A stretch of 64,000 bases of DNA from Sphingomonas sp. Leaf9 (GCF_001421355.1 NZ_LMKC01000001.1:1-64000); one strand, 5' to 3'; shown: positions 27,817 to 38,233, counted from the first letter of the stretch. A program made the numbers and translations. The notes: generated by a model not told the origin, from the letters alone.

Positions 27817-28950
27817 TCAGCCGATCAAGCCGGCCAGCCCACGCCACACGCCGAACGCCCCCAGGTCGTTCACCGTGACGAATATCATCAGCGCCAGCAA
27901 CAGCGCCAATCCGCCGCGAAATGCCCACTCCATCGTCTGCGGGCGCACCGGCCCGCGCTTTATCGCTTCGATGGCGTAAAAGAACAGATGCCCGCCATCG
28001 AGCATCGGAACTGGCAACAAGTTGATGAATCCCAGATTAATGGAAACGAACGCCACGAACGTCACCAGCGCCGGCCAGCCCAGCGAAAGCTGTTCGCCCG
28101 ACGTCTTGGCGATGCGCAGCGGACCGCCCATTTCCTCCATCGACCGGCGACCGGTGATAATCTGCCCCAGGCCGTCGACGGTGCCGCGCAGGATCGATCC
28201 GACCATGCGGGCCCCCTCGACCGGGGCCTGCCACAGTGGCAGCGGCGCATAGACCGGCGCGCCACGCTCGATCCCGAAGCGGCCGATCTTTGCCTCGTTG
28301 CCGAAGCGATCGCGCTGCACCACCGATCCTATCACCGCATCCGCCGAGCGGAGCGCACCGCCGCGCACATAGTCGACGGTCACCCGCTCGCCCGGATGCA
28401 TCGCGGTGTAGAAGGACAAGTCGGAAAATGTCTCGATCGATCGCCCGTCGAGCGACGCGATCCGGTCCCCCGGCTGCAATCCGGCGCGGTCGGCTGCGCT
28501 GCCCTGCACCACGCCGCCGATCGTCGCCGGCGTCCGATCCACGCCATAGGCCGCTGCAAAACCACCCAGAATCAGGACCGCCAGCAGCAGGTTCACCGCC
28601 GGTCCGGCGGCGACGATGATCGCCCGCTGCCACACCGGCTTTGCCTGAAACGTCCGGGCGCGCTCGTGCGCGGGCAGTTGCAGCCATTCGGCATCGGGCT
28701 GCGATGCCGGGTTCATGTCGCCGGCAAAACGGACATAGCCGCCCAGCGGCAACCAACCGAACTTCCACCGGGTACCATGGCGGTCGGTAAATCCGGCGAC
28801 CTCCCGCCCGAACCCGACCGAGAAGGCATCGACCTTCACCCCGAACCAGCGTCCGGCGGCATAATGGCCCAGCTCGTGCAGGAAGACCAACGGCCCCAGC
28901 ACCAGCAGGAACGCGATGATGGTCATCAACAGTCCGGGGGATTCGATCAA
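27817..28950 (-). CDS. rseP: RIP metalloprotease RseP (377 aa)
   Basis: An inner-membrane site-2 protease that cuts anti-sigma factors and signal-peptide remnants within the membrane. The zinc-binding HExxH lies in VFLHELGHYAAGRWFGVKVD near residue 24, and the third ligand is in LLPVPMLDGGHLFFY near residue 328. A PDZ domain (about 125-210; GSAADRAGLQPGDRIASLDG) sits between, as expected. Four membrane segments are visible. The start overlaps the dxr stop (ATGA). Confidence 0.96.
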   Translation of the reverse strand: MIESPGLLMTIIAFLLVLGPLVFLHELGHYAAGRWFGVKVDAFSVGFGREVAGFTDRHGTRWKFGWLPLGGYVRFAGDMNPASQPDAEWLQLPAHERARTFQAKPVWQRAIIVAAGPAVNLLLAVLILGGFAAAYGVDRTPATIGGVVQGSAADRAGLQPGDRIASLDGRSIETFSDLSFYTAMHPGERVTVDYVRGGALRSADAVIGSVVQRDRFGNEAKIGRFGIERGAPVYAPLPLWQAPVEGARMVGSILRGTVDGLGQIITGRRSMEEMGGPLRIAKTSGEQLSLGWPALVTFVAFVSINLGFINLLPVPMLDGGHLFFYAIEAIKRGPVRPQTMEWAFRGGLALLLALMIFVTVNDLGAFGVWRGLAGLIG

Positions 28951-30104
28951 GCGACGCTGTCCTTCACACGCTCGCCCGCCAAGCCCCGTGCTTCGCTATC
29001 GATCGCCAGCACGGCGTCGATCGTCTGCGGCTTCGGCGGATCGAAGCGGTCGAGAACATCCGAGACGATTGCGGCAATTTCGAGGAAGCCTATCCGCCGG
29101 TCGAGAAAGGCGGCGACCGCCACCTCGTTCGCCGCATTCAGGATCGCCGGCCGCCCGCCGCCCGCCGCCAATGCGGCACGGGCCAGCGCCAATGCCGGAA
29201 AGCGCACCATGTCCGGCGCCTCGAAATCCAGCCGCCCGATCCGTGCGAGGTCGAGCCGCTCGCACGGCGTCTCCATCCGGTCGGGCCATGCCAGCGCGTG
29301 CGCGATCGGGACGCGCATGTCGGGCGACCCCAGCTGCGCCAGAGTCGACCCGTCGACATATTCGACCATCGAATGGATCACCGACTGGCGATGGACCAGC
29401 ACGTCCAGCTGTTCCGGGGCCACCGGGAAGAGGTGATAGGCCTCGATCAGTTCGAGCCCCTTGTTCATCATCGTCGCCGAATCGACCGAGATCTTGGCGC
29501 CCATCGACCAGTTCGGATGCGCCACCGCCTGTTCGGGCGTGATCCCCTGCATCTCGGCCAGCGACCGTTCGCGAAACGGCCCGCCGCTCGCCGTCAGGAT
29601 GATGCGGCGGATGCGTTCGGGCGGACAGTCGTCGAGGCACTGGAAAACGGCGTTATGTTCGCTATCGACCGGCAACAGCGTGGTACCGGCCTGGCCCGCC
29701 GCCGCCATCATCACCTCGCCGGCCGAGACCAGCGCTTCCTTGTTGGCCAGCGCCACCGCGCCGCCGCGCGCCAGCGCCGCCATCACCGGTTTCAGTCCCG
29801 CCGTCCCGACGATCGCCGCCATGGTCCAGTCGACCGGCCGCGCCGCGGCATCGATCACCGCCTGCGCACCGCCCGCCGCCTCGACCCCACTGCCGGCCAA
29901 TGCCTCGCGCAGCACCGGCAGGCAGGCTTCGTCGCCGACCACCGCCAGCTTCGCGCCAACCCGCCGCGCCGCCGCCGCCAGCTTCCCCACATCGCGATGC
30001 GCGGTCAGCGCCTCGACCGCAAAGGCATCCGGCGTGCGTTCGATCAGGTCGAGCGTCGACGTGCCGACCGATCCGGTCGCGCCCAAAATGGTAACCCGCT
30101 TCAT
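28947..30104 (-). CDS. dxr: 1-deoxy-D-xylulose-5-phosphate reductoisomerase (385 aa)
   Basis: The second step of the MEP isoprenoid pathway (DXP to MEP, NADPH-dependent). It carries the nucleotide-binding VTILGATGSVGTSTLDLI, metal and substrate segments LLPVDSEHNAVFQCL and WSMGAKISVDSATMMNKGLE, and the family C-terminal domain. The length is normal. ATGA overlaps with cdsA upstream and rseP downstream mark translational coupling. Confidence 0.97.
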   Translation of the reverse strand: MKRVTILGATGSVGTSTLDLIERTPDAFAVEALTAHRDVGKLAAAARRVGAKLAVVGDEACLPVLREALAGSGVEAAGGAQAVIDAAARPVDWTMAAIVGTAGLKPVMAALARGGAVALANKEALVSAGEVMMAAAGQAGTTLLPVDSEHNAVFQCLDDCPPERIRRIILTASGGPFRERSLAEMQGITPEQAVAHPNWSMGAKISVDSATMMNKGLELIEAYHLFPVAPEQLDVLVHRQSVIHSMVEYVDGSTLAQLGSPDMRVPIAHALAWPDRMETPCERLDLARIGRLDFEAPDMVRFPALALARAALAAGGGRPAILNAANEVAVAAFLDRRIGFLEIAAIVSDVLDRFDPPKPQTIDAVLAIDSEARGLAGERVKDSVA

Positions 30105-30904
30105 GCCAGATACAGCCCCGCCAATACCATCAGCGCCGCAGCAGGCGCGACGGGAACCAGTCCGTCCAATCGATCCATCACGCCGCCATGACCGGGCAGG
30201 ACGTTGCCCGAATCCTTGACCCCGGCCTTACGCTTCAACTGGCTCTCGTACAGGTCGCCCATCTGCGCGAGCACCGCCAGCAGCGGCGTCACCAGCATCA
30301 GCAGCAGCGGCAACCCGGCAACATACAGCCCGCCCGCCAGTACCGACGCGGCGATCACGCCGCCGATCAGCCCGGCCCAGGTCTTGTTGGGACTGATCGT
30401 CGGCGCCAGCTTCGGCCCGCCGATCGAACGCCCCGCGAAATACGCCCCGATATCGCACGCCCACACCAGCGCCATCGCCCAGAAGGCGAGCAGCAGCCCG
30501 CCACCCTGCCCGCGCAGGAACACGACCGCCAGCGCCGGCGCTCCGCAATAGACGATGCCGCGCGCCAGCCCCGGCAACCGCGTGATAATGACGACAAAGA
30601 ACGCCGCGCCGACGATCAGCCCCAGCGCCAGAAAGCTCGCGCCCGCCGCCAGCGGCGACAGGATCGCCAGCGGCACGGTCAGCGCAAGCTGGGCCAGCCG
30701 CTTATGCTCGCGCGACACTTTGTGCAGGTCGGCCCATTCGGCCATCATGAACAGCGTACCGATCGCGACCAGCAACCAGAAGACGAACCCGCCCAGCCAC
30801 AGCGCAGTGGCGGCGACCGCGATCATCCCGACACTGGCCAGCGTCCGCCTGGCAAGGTCGGATTTGCGCCGCGCTACCGGATCGGCGGCGGGATCGGGGA
30901 TCAC
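30101..30904 (-). CDS. cdsA: phosphatidate cytidylyltransferase CdsA (267 aa, GTG start)
   Basis: Makes CDP-diacylglycerol from phosphatidate and CTP in the inner membrane. About seven hydrophobic segments precede the CDP-alcohol signature near the C-terminus: ACDIGAYFAGRSIGG, then SPNKTWAGLIGG, then KRKAGVKDSGNVLPGHGGVMDRLDG. The long frame runs to 31024 inside uppS, but GTG at 30904 overlaps the uppS stop as GTGA and gives a family-length protein ([16 protein letters not shown]). It supplies pssA at 35391-36164. Confidence 0.94.
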   Translation of the reverse strand: MIPDPAADPVARRKSDLARRTLASVGMIAVAATALWLGGFVFWLLVAIGTLFMMAEWADLHKVSREHKRLAQLALTVPLAILSPLAAGASFLALGLIVGAAFFVVIITRLPGLARGIVYCGAPALAVVFLRGQGGGLLLAFWAMALVWACDIGAYFAGRSIGGPKLAPTISPNKTWAGLIGGVIAASVLAGGLYVAGLPLLLMLVTPLLAVLAQMGDLYESQLKRKAGVKDSGNVLPGHGGVMDRLDGLVPVAPAAALMVLAGLYLA

Positions 30905-31665
30905 AGGCCCCCGAACCGGCGCTGCCGCTGGCCATAGGCCGCGATCGCCTGCGCGAGCGCCTCGCCATCGAAATCGGGCCATAGCGTGTCGACGAACAGC
31001 AACTCGGCATATGCGGCCTGCCACAGCAGGAAGTTCGACAGGCGCTGTTCGCCCGACGTGCGGATCATCAGGTCGAGGGGCGGCAGGCCATCGGTATCGA
31101 GCTCGCGATCGATCGCCGCCTCGTCGATCGCCGACACCGGCATCCCCGCCGCGACCTTTTCCGCCAGCCGCCGCGCCGCCGCGACCAGCTCGGCCTGCGC
31201 ACCATAGTTCAGCGCGATAGCGAGGATCGGCCCAGTGTTCGTCGCCGTCCGCGCGACCGCATCATCGATCAGCTCGACCAGATCGGCCTTCAGCGCACGG
31301 TAATTGCCCAGGATGCGCAGCCGCACGCCTTCGCGCGTCAGCTCCTTGATCTCGTTCTTCAGGAAATGGCGCAGCAACCCCATCAGGTCGCCGATTTCCT
31401 CTTCGGGACGACGCCAATTCTCGGAGGAGAAGGCATAGAGCGTCAGCGCCTCGATCCCCTGTTCTCGCGCCGCACGGGTGATGCGCCGCACCGCTTCCAC
31501 GCCCTGCCGATGGCCGGCCACGCGCGGCAGCCGCCGGGCCTTTGCCCAGCGGCCGTTGCCGTCCATGATGATCGCCACATGACGGGGGATGACGGAAGAG
31601 GAAGGCAGGCCCGGTGCGGCGGAATCAGCCGCCGATACCGGAGCGCGCGCGGCGAACGACGTCAC
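30901..31665 (-). CDS. uppS: di-trans,poly-cis-undecaprenyl-diphosphate synthase UppS (254 aa)
   Basis: Builds the C55 lipid carrier for peptidoglycan and surface polysaccharides from IPP and FPP. Signature segments are [16 protein letters not shown] (catalytic Asp), [14 protein letters not shown] and, near the C-terminus, [26 protein letters not shown]. The first 25 residues (Ala/Ser-rich) precede the conserved core, so a later start such as the GTG before IPRHVAI is possible. It overlaps frr (ATGA) and cdsA (GTGA). Confidence 0.96.
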   Translation of the reverse strand: MTSFAARAPVSAADSAAPGLPSSSVIPRHVAIIMDGNGRWAKARRLPRVAGHRQGVEAVRRITRAAREQGIEALTLYAFSSENWRRPEEEIGDLMGLLRHFLKNEIKELTREGVRLRILGNYRALKADLVELIDDAVARTATNTGPILAIALNYGAQAELVAAARRLAEKVAAGMPVSAIDEAAIDRELDTDGLPPLDLMIRTSGEQRLSNFLLWQAAYAELLFVDTLWPDFDGEALAQAIAAYGQRQRRFGGL

Positions 31666-32219
31666 TTGCCGAGGATTTCCTTTTCCTTCGCGCTTGCGGC
31701 AGCATCGAGGTCGGCGATCGTCGCGTCGGTCATCTTCTGGACTTCGGTTTCGAGCTTCTTGCGCTCGTCTTCCGAATAGACGCCCTTCTTCTCGTCGGTC
31801 TTCAGGCTTTCCATGCCGTCACGACGGACGTTACGCACCGCGATGCGCGCCGATTCCGCGTACTTGCCGGCCAGCTTCGCCAGCTCCTTGCGGCGCTCCT
31901 CGGTCAGATCGGGGATCGGCAGGCGCAGCGTCTGGCCATCGACGATCGGATTGAGGCCGAGGCCCGCCGAGCGGATCGCCTTGTCGGTCGGGCCGACATT
32001 CGACTTGTCCCACACCTGCACCGACAGCATGCGCGGCTCGGGCGCCGAGACGGTCGCAACCTGGTTCAGCGGCATGTGCGCGCCGTACACCTCGACGGTA
32101 ACCGGATCGAGCAGCGAAACCGACGCGCGACCGGTGCGGAGACCGCTCAGGTCGCCCTTCAACGATTCCACGGCACCGGCCATCCGGCGCTCCAGATCGG
32201 CCTTGTTATATGCGGCCAT
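31662..32219 (-). CDS. frr: ribosome recycling factor (185 aa)
   Basis: Splits post-termination ribosomes together with EF-G. The family landmarks are [40 protein letters not shown] and [20 protein letters not shown]. Length 185 is exact for the family. It lies 18 bp after pyrH and overlaps the uppS start by 4 bp. Confidence 0.97.
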   Translation of the reverse strand: MAAYNKADLERRMAGAVESLKGDLSGLRTGRASVSLLDPVTVEVYGAHMPLNQVATVSAPEPRMLSVQVWDKSNVGPTDKAIRSAGLGLNPIVDGQTLRLPIPDLTEERRKELAKLAGKYAESARIAVRNVRRDGMESLKTDEKKGVYSEDERKKLETEVQKMTDATIADLDAAASAKEKEILGK

Positions 32220-32237
32220 AACCGACTTCCTTCTGAA

Positions 32238-32960
32238 TCAAGCGTTGTTCTGGACGATCGTCGACACACCTTCGCCCGCCAGCACGGCGGCAAGGTTGCC
32301 TTCGTCACGGATGTTGAAGACGACGATCGGGATATTGTTGTCGCGGCACAGTGCCACGGCCGACGCGTCCATGACCTTCAGGTCGTCGGCCAGCACGCGG
32401 CCGAAGCCCAGCGTGTCATAGCGGGTCGCGGTCGGCACCTTCTTCGGGTCGGCATCATAGACGCCATCGACGCTGGTGCCCTTGAACAGCGCTTCGCAGC
32501 CCATTTCGGCGGCGCGCAGCGCGGCGGTGGTGTCGGTGGTGAAGAACGGGCTGCCGGTGCCGGCGGCGAAGATCACGACGCGGCCCTTCTCCATGTGGCG
32601 CACGGCGCGGCGGCGGATATAGGGTTCGCACACCGATGCCATCGGGATCGCCGACTGCACCCGCGTCTCGACACCGATCTGCTCCAGCGCGTTCTGCATG
32701 GCGAGCGCATTCATCACGGTCGCGAGCATGCCCATGTAATCGGCGCTCGCCCGTTCAAAACCCTGCGCCGCACCGGCAACACCACGGAAGATATTGCCGC
32801 CGCCGACGACGACGCACACCTCGTGCCCCTCACCCCGTGCGGCCTTGATCTCGCGGGCAACGCGGTCGCACATCGCGGGATCGATGCCGAACTGGCCGGA
32901 GCCCATCAGCACTTCGCCGGACAGTTTCAGGAGGATACGGTTGAAGCGAGGACGGGTCAT
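32238..32960 (-). CDS. pyrH: UMP kinase (240 aa)
   Basis: The bacterial hexameric UMP kinase of the amino-acid kinase fold, making UDP for pyrimidine and sugar-nucleotide supply. It has the N-terminal [12 protein letters not shown], the phosphate loop [32 protein letters not shown] for the GTP/UTP-responsive region and the C-terminal GTIV-type VSTIVQN. ATG follows the AGGTTCC region at 32961. A 178-bp gap with a terminator separates it from tsf. Confidence 0.97.
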   Translation of the reverse strand: MTRPRFNRILLKLSGEVLMGSGQFGIDPAMCDRVAREIKAARGEGHEVCVVVGGGNIFRGVAGAAQGFERASADYMGMLATVMNALAMQNALEQIGVETRVQSAIPMASVCEPYIRRRAVRHMEKGRVVIFAAGTGSPFFTTDTTAALRAAEMGCEALFKGTSVDGVYDADPKKVPTATRYDTLGFGRVLADDLKVMDASAVALCRDNNIPIVVFNIRDEGNLAAVLAGEGVSTIVQNNA

Positions 32961-33076
32961 GGAACCTGCAAAGTTGGTCTATCAGAAGCGCGCCGGACCC
33001 TAGCCGCGACCGCCCGCAAAGCCAAGCGGGCATTGCCCCTCAGGGACGGATGCCCCGGACATGACGGCCGGATACA

Positions 33077-33115
33077 ACAGGGGCCGCAAGCGCCTATCGC
33101 ACTTGCGGCCCCTGT
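33077..33115 (-). terminator. hairpin terminator after tsf
   Basis: ACAGGGGCCGCAAG (33077-33090) and CTTGCGGCCCCTGT (33102-33115) form a perfect 14-bp stem with an 11-base loop, starting 23 bp past the tsf stop. On the minus strand the T run after the stem is weak (TGTAT), while on the plus strand CTTTT follows. It is still the best candidate end of the rpsB-tsf transcript. Confidence 0.75.
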
Positions 33116-33138
33116 CTTTTGCCTGTCGGCGGTCGACC

Positions 33139-34068
33139 TTACTTGGTCAGGCCGGCCGTCGCGGCGACTTCGGCGGCGAAGTCGGTTTCTTCCTTCTCGA
33201 TGCCTTCACCGAGCTGGAAGCGGACATAGTCCTTCAGCACGATGGTCGTGCCGGCGTCCTTGGCCGCCTTGGCAACGACATCGGCGACCGGCGTCTTGCC
33301 GTCCATGACGATCGGCTGGCTCAGCAGCGCGTTTTCCTTCGCGAACTTCTTCACCGAACCTTCGACCATCTTGGCGATGATGTCGGCCGGCTTGCCCGAA
33401 TCGGCGGCCTTTTCGGTCGCGATCTGGCGCTCACGCTCCAGGATGTCCTGGTCGAGACCGCTCTCGTCCAGCGCCAGCGGGAAGGCAGCGGCGATGTGCA
33501 TCGCGATCTGCTTGCCCAGCGGCTCCAGCACGTCGACGCCGGCATCCGATTCCAGCGCGACCAGCACGCCAATCTTGCCGAGGCCCGGACCCGCCGAGTT
33601 GTGGACGTAGGGAATGATCGCGCCCTTGGGGACTTCGACCGACTTCGCGCGGCGCAGGACCTGGTTTTCACCGATGGTCGAGATGTTGGCGACCAGCGCG
33701 TCCTCGACGGTGCCGCCGTTCGGCATCGCTTGGCGCTTCAGCGCCTCGACGTCATCACCCTTTTCCAAGGCGATCGCGACGACGTCACGCACGAAGCTCT
33801 GGAACTGGTCGTTCTTGGCGACGAAATCGGTCTGGCTGTTGACTTCGATCGCCACGCCCTTGGTGCCGGCGACGGCAACGCCGACCAGACCTTCGGCCGC
33901 GGTGCGGCTCGACTTCTTGGCGACGGCGGCAAGGCCCTTGGTGCGCAGCCAGTCGACGGCGGCTTCCATGTCGCCGTTGTTCTCGGACAGCGCCTTCTTG
34001 CAGTCCATCATGCCGGCGCCCGAGCGCTCACGCAGTTCCTTGACGGCGGTGGCGGTAACTTCTGCCAT
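33139..34068 (-). CDS. tsf: translation elongation factor Ts (309 aa)
   Basis: The guanine-nucleotide exchange factor for EF-Tu. The N-terminal UBA-like domain has [20 protein letters not shown], and the core has the EF-Tu-contacting TDFVAKN (in [11 protein letters not shown]). Later dimerisation-domain segments [13 protein letters not shown] and LLSQPIVMD are also in place. AGGAGCC precedes the ATG. It follows rpsB by 90 bp in the usual order. Confidence 0.97.
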   Translation of the reverse strand: MAEVTATAVKELRERSGAGMMDCKKALSENNGDMEAAVDWLRTKGLAAVAKKSSRTAAEGLVGVAVAGTKGVAIEVNSQTDFVAKNDQFQSFVRDVVAIALEKGDDVEALKRQAMPNGGTVEDALVANISTIGENQVLRRAKSVEVPKGAIIPYVHNSAGPGLGKIGVLVALESDAGVDVLEPLGKQIAMHIAAAFPLALDESGLDQDILERERQIATEKAADSGKPADIIAKMVEGSVKKFAKENALLSQPIVMDGKTPVADVVAKAAKDAGTTIVLKDYVRFQLGEGIEKEETDFAAEVAATAGLTK

Positions 34069-34100
34069 GATCAGGCTCCTGATTGGTGTTCGATATGCTT

Positions 34101-34139
34101 GCGGGCGAGGCAGCGCGTGTTCCGCCCTGCCCCGCCCGC
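34101..34139 (-). promoter_or_regulatory. rpsB-tsf intercistronic hairpin
   Basis: GCGGGCGAGGCAG (34101-34113) and CTGCCCCGCCCGC (34127-34139) form a 13-bp stem with one A-C mismatch, which becomes a G-U wobble in the minus-strand transcript. No T tract follows on the minus strand. The position between rpsB and tsf suggests an attenuator or mRNA processing element rather than a full terminator. Confidence 0.6.
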
Positions 34140-34158
34140 ACGTCAGTTCCGTGACAGC

Positions 34159-34950
34159 TTACGCTTCGACAGCGGCTTCCGGCTGCGCGGTCGGCTCGGC
34201 GGTCAGCGCTTCCTCGGCCGGCGGCTCGTCCATCGCGCCCAGGTCGCGGCCCGAATGGGCCATCGCCTGCTGGCCGCCACGGGTCGCGGCGATCGCGATC
34301 GCTTCGCAGTACAGGCGGATCGCACGGCTTGCGTCGTCGTTCGCCGGAACCGGGAACGCGATGCCGTCCGGCGACACGTTCGAATCGAGGATCGCAACGA
34401 CCGGGATACCCAGCGTGTTGGCTTCCTTGATCGCCAGCTCTTCCTTGTTCGCGTCGATCACGAACATGATGTCGGGAATGCCGCCCAGATCGCGGATACC
34501 GCCAAGCGAAAGCTCGAGCTTGTCCTTCTCGCGGGTCAGGTTCAGCACTTCCTTCTTCGTCAGGCCGTGCGTGTCGCCCGACAGCTGCTCTTCAAGGGCC
34601 TTCAGGCGCTTGATCGAGTTGCTGATCGTCTTCCAGTTGGTAAGCATGCCGCCCAGCCAGCGGTGGTTCACGAAATGCTGGCCCGACTTGCGCGCTGCTT
34701 CCGCGATCGGCTCCTGCGCCTGGCGCTTGGTGCCAACGAACAGGACCTTGCCGCCCGATGCCACGGTCGACGACACGAATTCCAGGGCGCGCGCGAACAG
34801 CGGCACGGTCTGCGACAGGTCGAGGATGTGGACGCCGTTACGATCGCCAAAGATGTACGGCTTCATCTTCGGGTTCCAGCGGTGGGTCTGGTGGCCGAAG
34901 TGCGCGCCCGATTCGAGCAGCGCCTGCATGGTGACGACGGGTGCCGCCAT
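34159..34950 (-). CDS. rpsB: small ribosomal subunit protein uS2 (263 aa)
   Basis: A 30S subunit protein. Landmarks are [19 protein letters not shown] at the N-terminus, [18 protein letters not shown] and [20 protein letters not shown], followed by [20 protein letters not shown]. An acidic Ala/Glu-rich tail (about 235-263) is common in alphaproteobacteria. GGAAGGA sits just before the ATG. It begins the rpsB-tsf unit. Confidence 0.97.
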   Translation of the reverse strand: MAAPVVTMQALLESGAHFGHQTHRWNPKMKPYIFGDRNGVHILDLSQTVPLFARALEFVSSTVASGGKVLFVGTKRQAQEPIAEAARKSGQHFVNHRWLGGMLTNWKTISNSIKRLKALEEQLSGDTHGLTKKEVLNLTREKDKLELSLGGIRDLGGIPDIMFVIDANKEELAIKEANTLGIPVVAILDSNVSPDGIAFPVPANDDASRAIRLYCEAIAIAATRGGQQAMAHSGRDLGAMDEPPAEEALTAEPTAQPEAAVEA

Positions 34951-35053
34951 AGGATAATTCCTTCCGGTTGATCCTCTGGGAAGCAGGAACCCTAGTCAGG
35001 CCAAAGGCCCAGGCACCGGTATGAGCGCTTCCCATGTGGGGTTGAGGCGGCGG

Positions 35054-35082
35054 CCTTTAGCGTAACGAACCGAAACGATCAA
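35054..35082 (-). promoter_or_regulatory. possible rpsB promoter
   Basis: Read on the minus strand, TTGATC (35082-35077) and TAAAGG (35059-35054) are spaced by 17 bp, about 100 bp before the rpsB ATG. The -10 is poor, so this is only a candidate. Confidence 0.25.
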
Positions 35083-35085
35083 GAC

Positions 35086-35114
35086 TTGACGGTGGAACGA
35101 TATGAGAACATAAC
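35086..35114 (+). promoter_or_regulatory. possible promoter for the 74-aa membrane protein
   Basis: TTGACG (35086-35091) and CATAAC (35109-35114) are spaced by 17 bp and lie about 90 bp before the start at 35204. The -35 is good and the -10 is weak. Confidence 0.3.
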
Positions 35115-35203
35115 CGGTCCAGACACGGATCATGGAACAAGACCTCACATAACTGGTTGAGGGACCTTGCGATTTCATGATCGCATGATCGGGGAGTTTC
35201 GAG

Positions 35204-35428
35204 ATGGCCCTGTTGGTTTCTGCACTGTTCGCCGCCGGCTTCGTTATCGCCGTCGCTACGATCTTCGCCACGGTCCTGCCGGCAAAGGACCGCATCCTCC
35301 GCCTGCTGATGCGCGGCCCGGAATGGACGATCGATCCGCTGCCGCCGGTACATCTGACTTCGCGGCGCGGCGTTATCCGTCAGCGTCCGATTACGGTCGT
35401 GGCGCAGCCGCTTCGCGCTGCCGCCTGA
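35204..35428 (+). CDS. small membrane protein of unknown function (74 aa)
   Basis: Not recognised. One strong N-terminal membrane span (residues 2-25, LLVSALFAAGFVIAVATIFA) is followed by a basic, proline-containing cytoplasmic tail (RGPEWTIDPLPPVHL, then SRRGVIRQRP). GGGGAG is 8 bp before the ATG. It is divergent from rpsB and its last 38 bp overlap the 3' end of pssA on the other strand. Good start signals and a plausible promoter support a real gene, but coding status rests on composition alone. Confidence 0.6.
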   Translation: MALLVSALFAAGFVIAVATIFATVLPAKDRILRLLMRGPEWTIDPLPPVHLTSRRGVIRQRPITVVAQPLRAAA

Positions 35429-36164
35429 TTCGTGCATAGCTGCGAATGCTGAACGGGAGCGTCGCCAGATAGGCGACGCAAACCGCCGTCAGCGTCTGCC
35501 ACGGGGCGGAGACGAGCGCCGCTGCGACGATCACCACCCCGACGATCGCTTCGAACCGGATGTTGCGACGGAGCTTAAGCGACGACCAGCTATAGGTCGC
35601 GAGGCTCGACACCATCAGGAACGCGACAAACGCCACCCATGGCGCCACGAGCCAGGGTGAGCGGAACAACTCCTCGCCCGACCAGATCCAGATATAGAGC
35701 GGCAGCATCGCCAGCCCGGCACCGGCCGGCGCCGGAATGCCGGTCAGGAAGCCCGCTGATTTGTGCGGCTGATCGTCAGCATCGATCCGCGCGTTGAAGC
35801 GGGCAAGGCGCAGCGCGGTAAACACCGCATAAACCAGCGACACGATCCAGCCGATCCGCGGTTCGGCCAGCAGCGCCCAGAGATACATGATGAGCGCGGG
35901 CGACACGCCGAACGAGATCGCGTCGGACAGGGAATCGAGCTCCGCGCCGAACTTGCTCTCGCCGCGGACCAGCCGCGCGACGCGCCCGTCCAACCCGTCG
36001 AGCACACCGGCGAGCAGGACCATCAGGACGGCGCGTTCCCACTCTCCCCCGATCGCGAAACGAATGCCGGTCAGGCCGGAACACAGCGCCAATGCGGTGA
36101 CGGCATTGGGGGCGACGGCGCGCAGCGGGATGCCCCGCACGGGAAGCGGACGACGCATCGTCAT
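35391..36164 (-). CDS. pssA: CDP-diacylglycerol-serine O-phosphatidyltransferase PssA (257 aa)
   Basis: Makes phosphatidylserine from CDP-DAG and L-serine. The CDP-alcohol phosphotransferase signature (Asp-Gly-x2-Asp-Gly-x2-Ala-Arg-x8-Gly-x3-Asp-x3-Asp) is complete in the segment from [11 protein letters not shown] to [12 protein letters not shown], near residues 55-82. Several membrane helices flank it. The C-terminal tail is Arg-rich. It overlaps psd by 4 bp (ATGA), forming the phosphatidylethanolamine pathway operon. Confidence 0.95.
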   Translation of the reverse strand: MTMRRPLPVRGIPLRAVAPNAVTALALCSGLTGIRFAIGGEWERAVLMVLLAGVLDGLDGRVARLVRGESKFGAELDSLSDAISFGVSPALIMYLWALLAEPRIGWIVSLVYAVFTALRLARFNARIDADDQPHKSAGFLTGIPAPAGAGLAMLPLYIWIWSGEELFRSPWLVAPWVAFVAFLMVSSLATYSWSSLKLRRNIRFEAIVGVVIVAAALVSAPWQTLTAVCVAYLATLPFSIRSYARIRRQREAAAPRP

Positions 36165-36892
36165 TGCGCGATGCCGGTGGCGGCGGCGATACCGGCGCGG
36201 CCCAGCACGGTTTCACCGGCAACGCTGCGCTGGCCCAGCGCGACCTGCGGCTCGGTGCCCTCGGGCAGATACACGTCCACCCGGCTGCCGAAACGGATCA
36301 GGCCGACCCGCTGTCCGGCGGCGACGAAATCGCCCGGCTTCACGAACGCGACGATCCGGCGCGCGACAAGACCCGCGATCTGCGTGAACCCGACGCGCTG
36401 GCCATCCAGCCCCTCGACCACGACATGCTGGCGCTCATTCTCGTCGCTCGCCTTGTCGAGATCGGCGTTGAAGAATTTGCCCGAGATATAAACGACCTGC
36501 CGGATGGTGCCGGCGATCGGGGTGCGGTTGATGTGGACGTCGAACACCGACATGAAGATCGATACGCGCACCAGCGGCTGATCGCCTAGGCCGTTGGGCC
36601 CGCGCAGCTCTGCCGGCAGCTCGACCCGCTGGATCATCGTGACCAGCCCGTCGGCAGGCGCCACGATCAGCCCCTCGCCCTGCGGCGTGGTGCGGATCGG
36701 ATCGCGAAAGAACGACGCGACCCACAAGGTGACCAGCCCCATCGGCCATGCGAGCGTCTCCCACGCCATGAAGGCGAAGAAGGCGGTGACGACGGCGGCG
36801 ATAAGGACGTATTTGCGCCCTTCGGGATGAACCGAGGGCCAGCGCCACTTGACGGTCGTGTTGCCGACCGCGGGCTTTTCGAGCGATGCCAT
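36161..36892 (-). CDS. psd: phosphatidylserine decarboxylase, short proenzyme type (243 aa)
   Basis: Converts phosphatidylserine to phosphatidylethanolamine, using a pyruvoyl group made by self-cleavage at a Gly-Ser pair. That pair is seen in [15 protein letters not shown] near the C-terminus, the form used by the short bacterial PSD-A family rather than the LGST of E. coli. Two N-terminal membrane helices ([20 protein letters not shown], then [13 protein letters not shown]) and [12 protein letters not shown] follow the family. ATG at 36892 is chosen over 36964, which would add 24 non-family residues. Confidence 0.95.
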   Translation of the reverse strand: MASLEKPAVGNTTVKWRWPSVHPEGRKYVLIAAVVTAFFAFMAWETLAWPMGLVTLWVASFFRDPIRTTPQGEGLIVAPADGLVTMIQRVELPAELRGPNGLGDQPLVRVSIFMSVFDVHINRTPIAGTIRQVVYISGKFFNADLDKASDENERQHVVVEGLDGQRVGFTQIAGLVARRIVAFVKPGDFVAAGQRVGLIRFGSRVDVYLPEGTEPQVALGQRSVAGETVLGRAGIAAATGIAQ

Positions 36893-37012
36893 GAAGCGTG
36901 GTGTAGCCAAGACGGGTCGTGCTGACAACCGCCCTGCACTCCCGTGCGGTTGATCCCGCGGCAACGACCCCGTAAGGCCCAGCCCAACCGCAACTATATC
37001 GAGAACAGGCGC

Positions 37013-38233
37013 ATGGCGAAGATCAAGGTCAAAACCCCGGTCGTGGAGATCGACGGCGACGAAATGACCCGCATCATCTGGGCATGGATCCGCGAGCGGT
37101 TGATCCAGCCCTATCTCGAAATCGATCTCGATTACTACGACCTGGGTATCGAGAAGCGCGACGAGACTGACGACAAGATCACGGTCGACAGCGCCAAGGC
37201 GATCCAGAAGTACGGCGTCGGCGTGAAGTGCGCCACGATCACCCCCGACGAACAGCGCGTCGAGGAATTCGGCCTAAAGAAGATGTGGCGTTCGCCCAAC
37301 GGCACGATCCGCAACATCCTGGGCGGCGTCGTCTTCCGCGAACCGATCGTCATCTCGAACGTGCCGCGCCTGATTCCGGGCTGGACCAAGCCGATCGTCG
37401 TCGGCCGCCATGCGTTCGGCGACCAGTACAAGGCGACCGATTTCAAGGTGCCGGGTGCCGGCAAGCTGACCATGAAGTGGGAAGGCACCGACGGCCAGGT
37501 GATCGAGGAGGAAGTGTTCGACTTCCCCGCCGCCGGCGTCGCCATGGGCATGTACAACCTCGACGAATCGATCCGCGATTTCGCCCGTGCGTCGATGAAC
37601 TATGGCCTTGGCCGCGGCTGGCCGGTGTACCTGTCGACCAAGAACACGATCCTGAAGGCCTATGACGGCCGCTTCAAGGATATCTTCGAAGAAGTGTTCG
37701 CCGCCGAATTCAAGGACAAGTTCCAGGCCGCCGGCATCGAATATCAGCATCGCCTGATCGACGACATGGTGGCATCGGCGCTGAAGTGGCACGGCGAATT
37801 CGTCTGGGCCTGCAAGAACTATGACGGCGACGTGCAGTCGGATCAGGTCGCGCAGGGCTTCGGTTCGCTCGGCCTCATGACCTCGGTCCTGATGTCGCCG
37901 GATGGCAAGACGATCGAAGCGGAAGCGGCGCACGGCACCGTCACCCGCCACTATCGCCAGCACCAGCAGGGCAAGGCGACCTCGACCAACCCGATCGCGT
38001 CGATCTTCGCATGGACCGGCGGCCTGAAGTATCGCGGCAAGTTCGACGGCACGCCCGACGTGACGAAGTTCGCCGAGACGCTGGAGCGCGTCTGCATCGA
38101 GACCGTCGAGGCCGGCCACATGACCAAGGATCTGGCGATCCTGATCGGCCCGCATCAGCCGTGGATGACCACCGAGCAGTTCTTCGAACAGGTTCGCGTC
38201 AACCTCGAATCGGCGATGGGCGCGCAGGGCTAA
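37013..38233 (+). CDS. icd: NADP-dependent isocitrate dehydrogenase (406 aa)
   Basis: A TCA-cycle enzyme oxidising isocitrate to 2-oxoglutarate. It is the homodimeric type II NADP enzyme typical of alphaproteobacteria: [20 protein letters not shown] at the start, [20 protein letters not shown] for substrate binding, then [16 protein letters not shown] and [19 protein letters not shown]. The open frame runs back to 36944, but ATG at 37013 matches the family start. A hairpin terminator follows at 38261. Confidence 0.97.
   Translation: MAKIKVKTPVVEIDGDEMTRIIWAWIRERLIQPYLEIDLDYYDLGIEKRDETDDKITVDSAKAIQKYGVGVKCATITPDEQRVEEFGLKKMWRSPNGTIRNILGGVVFREPIVISNVPRLIPGWTKPIVVGRHAFGDQYKATDFKVPGAGKLTMKWEGTDGQVIEEEVFDFPAAGVAMGMYNLDESIRDFARASMNYGLGRGWPVYLSTKNTILKAYDGRFKDIFEEVFAAEFKDKFQAAGIEYQHRLIDDMVASALKWHGEFVWACKNYDGDVQSDQVAQGFGSLGLMTSVLMSPDGKTIEAEAAHGTVTRHYRQHQQGKATSTNPIASIFAWTGGLKYRGKFDGTPDVTKFAETLERVCIETVEAGHMTKDLAILIGPHQPWMTTEQFFEQVRVNLESAMGAQG

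Noticed and set aside
25002..27878. 958-codon open frame antisense to bamA
   Set aside because: Same GC-driven antisense effect. The composition is low-complexity Asp/Arg/Leu and there is no start signal, whereas bamA is unambiguous.
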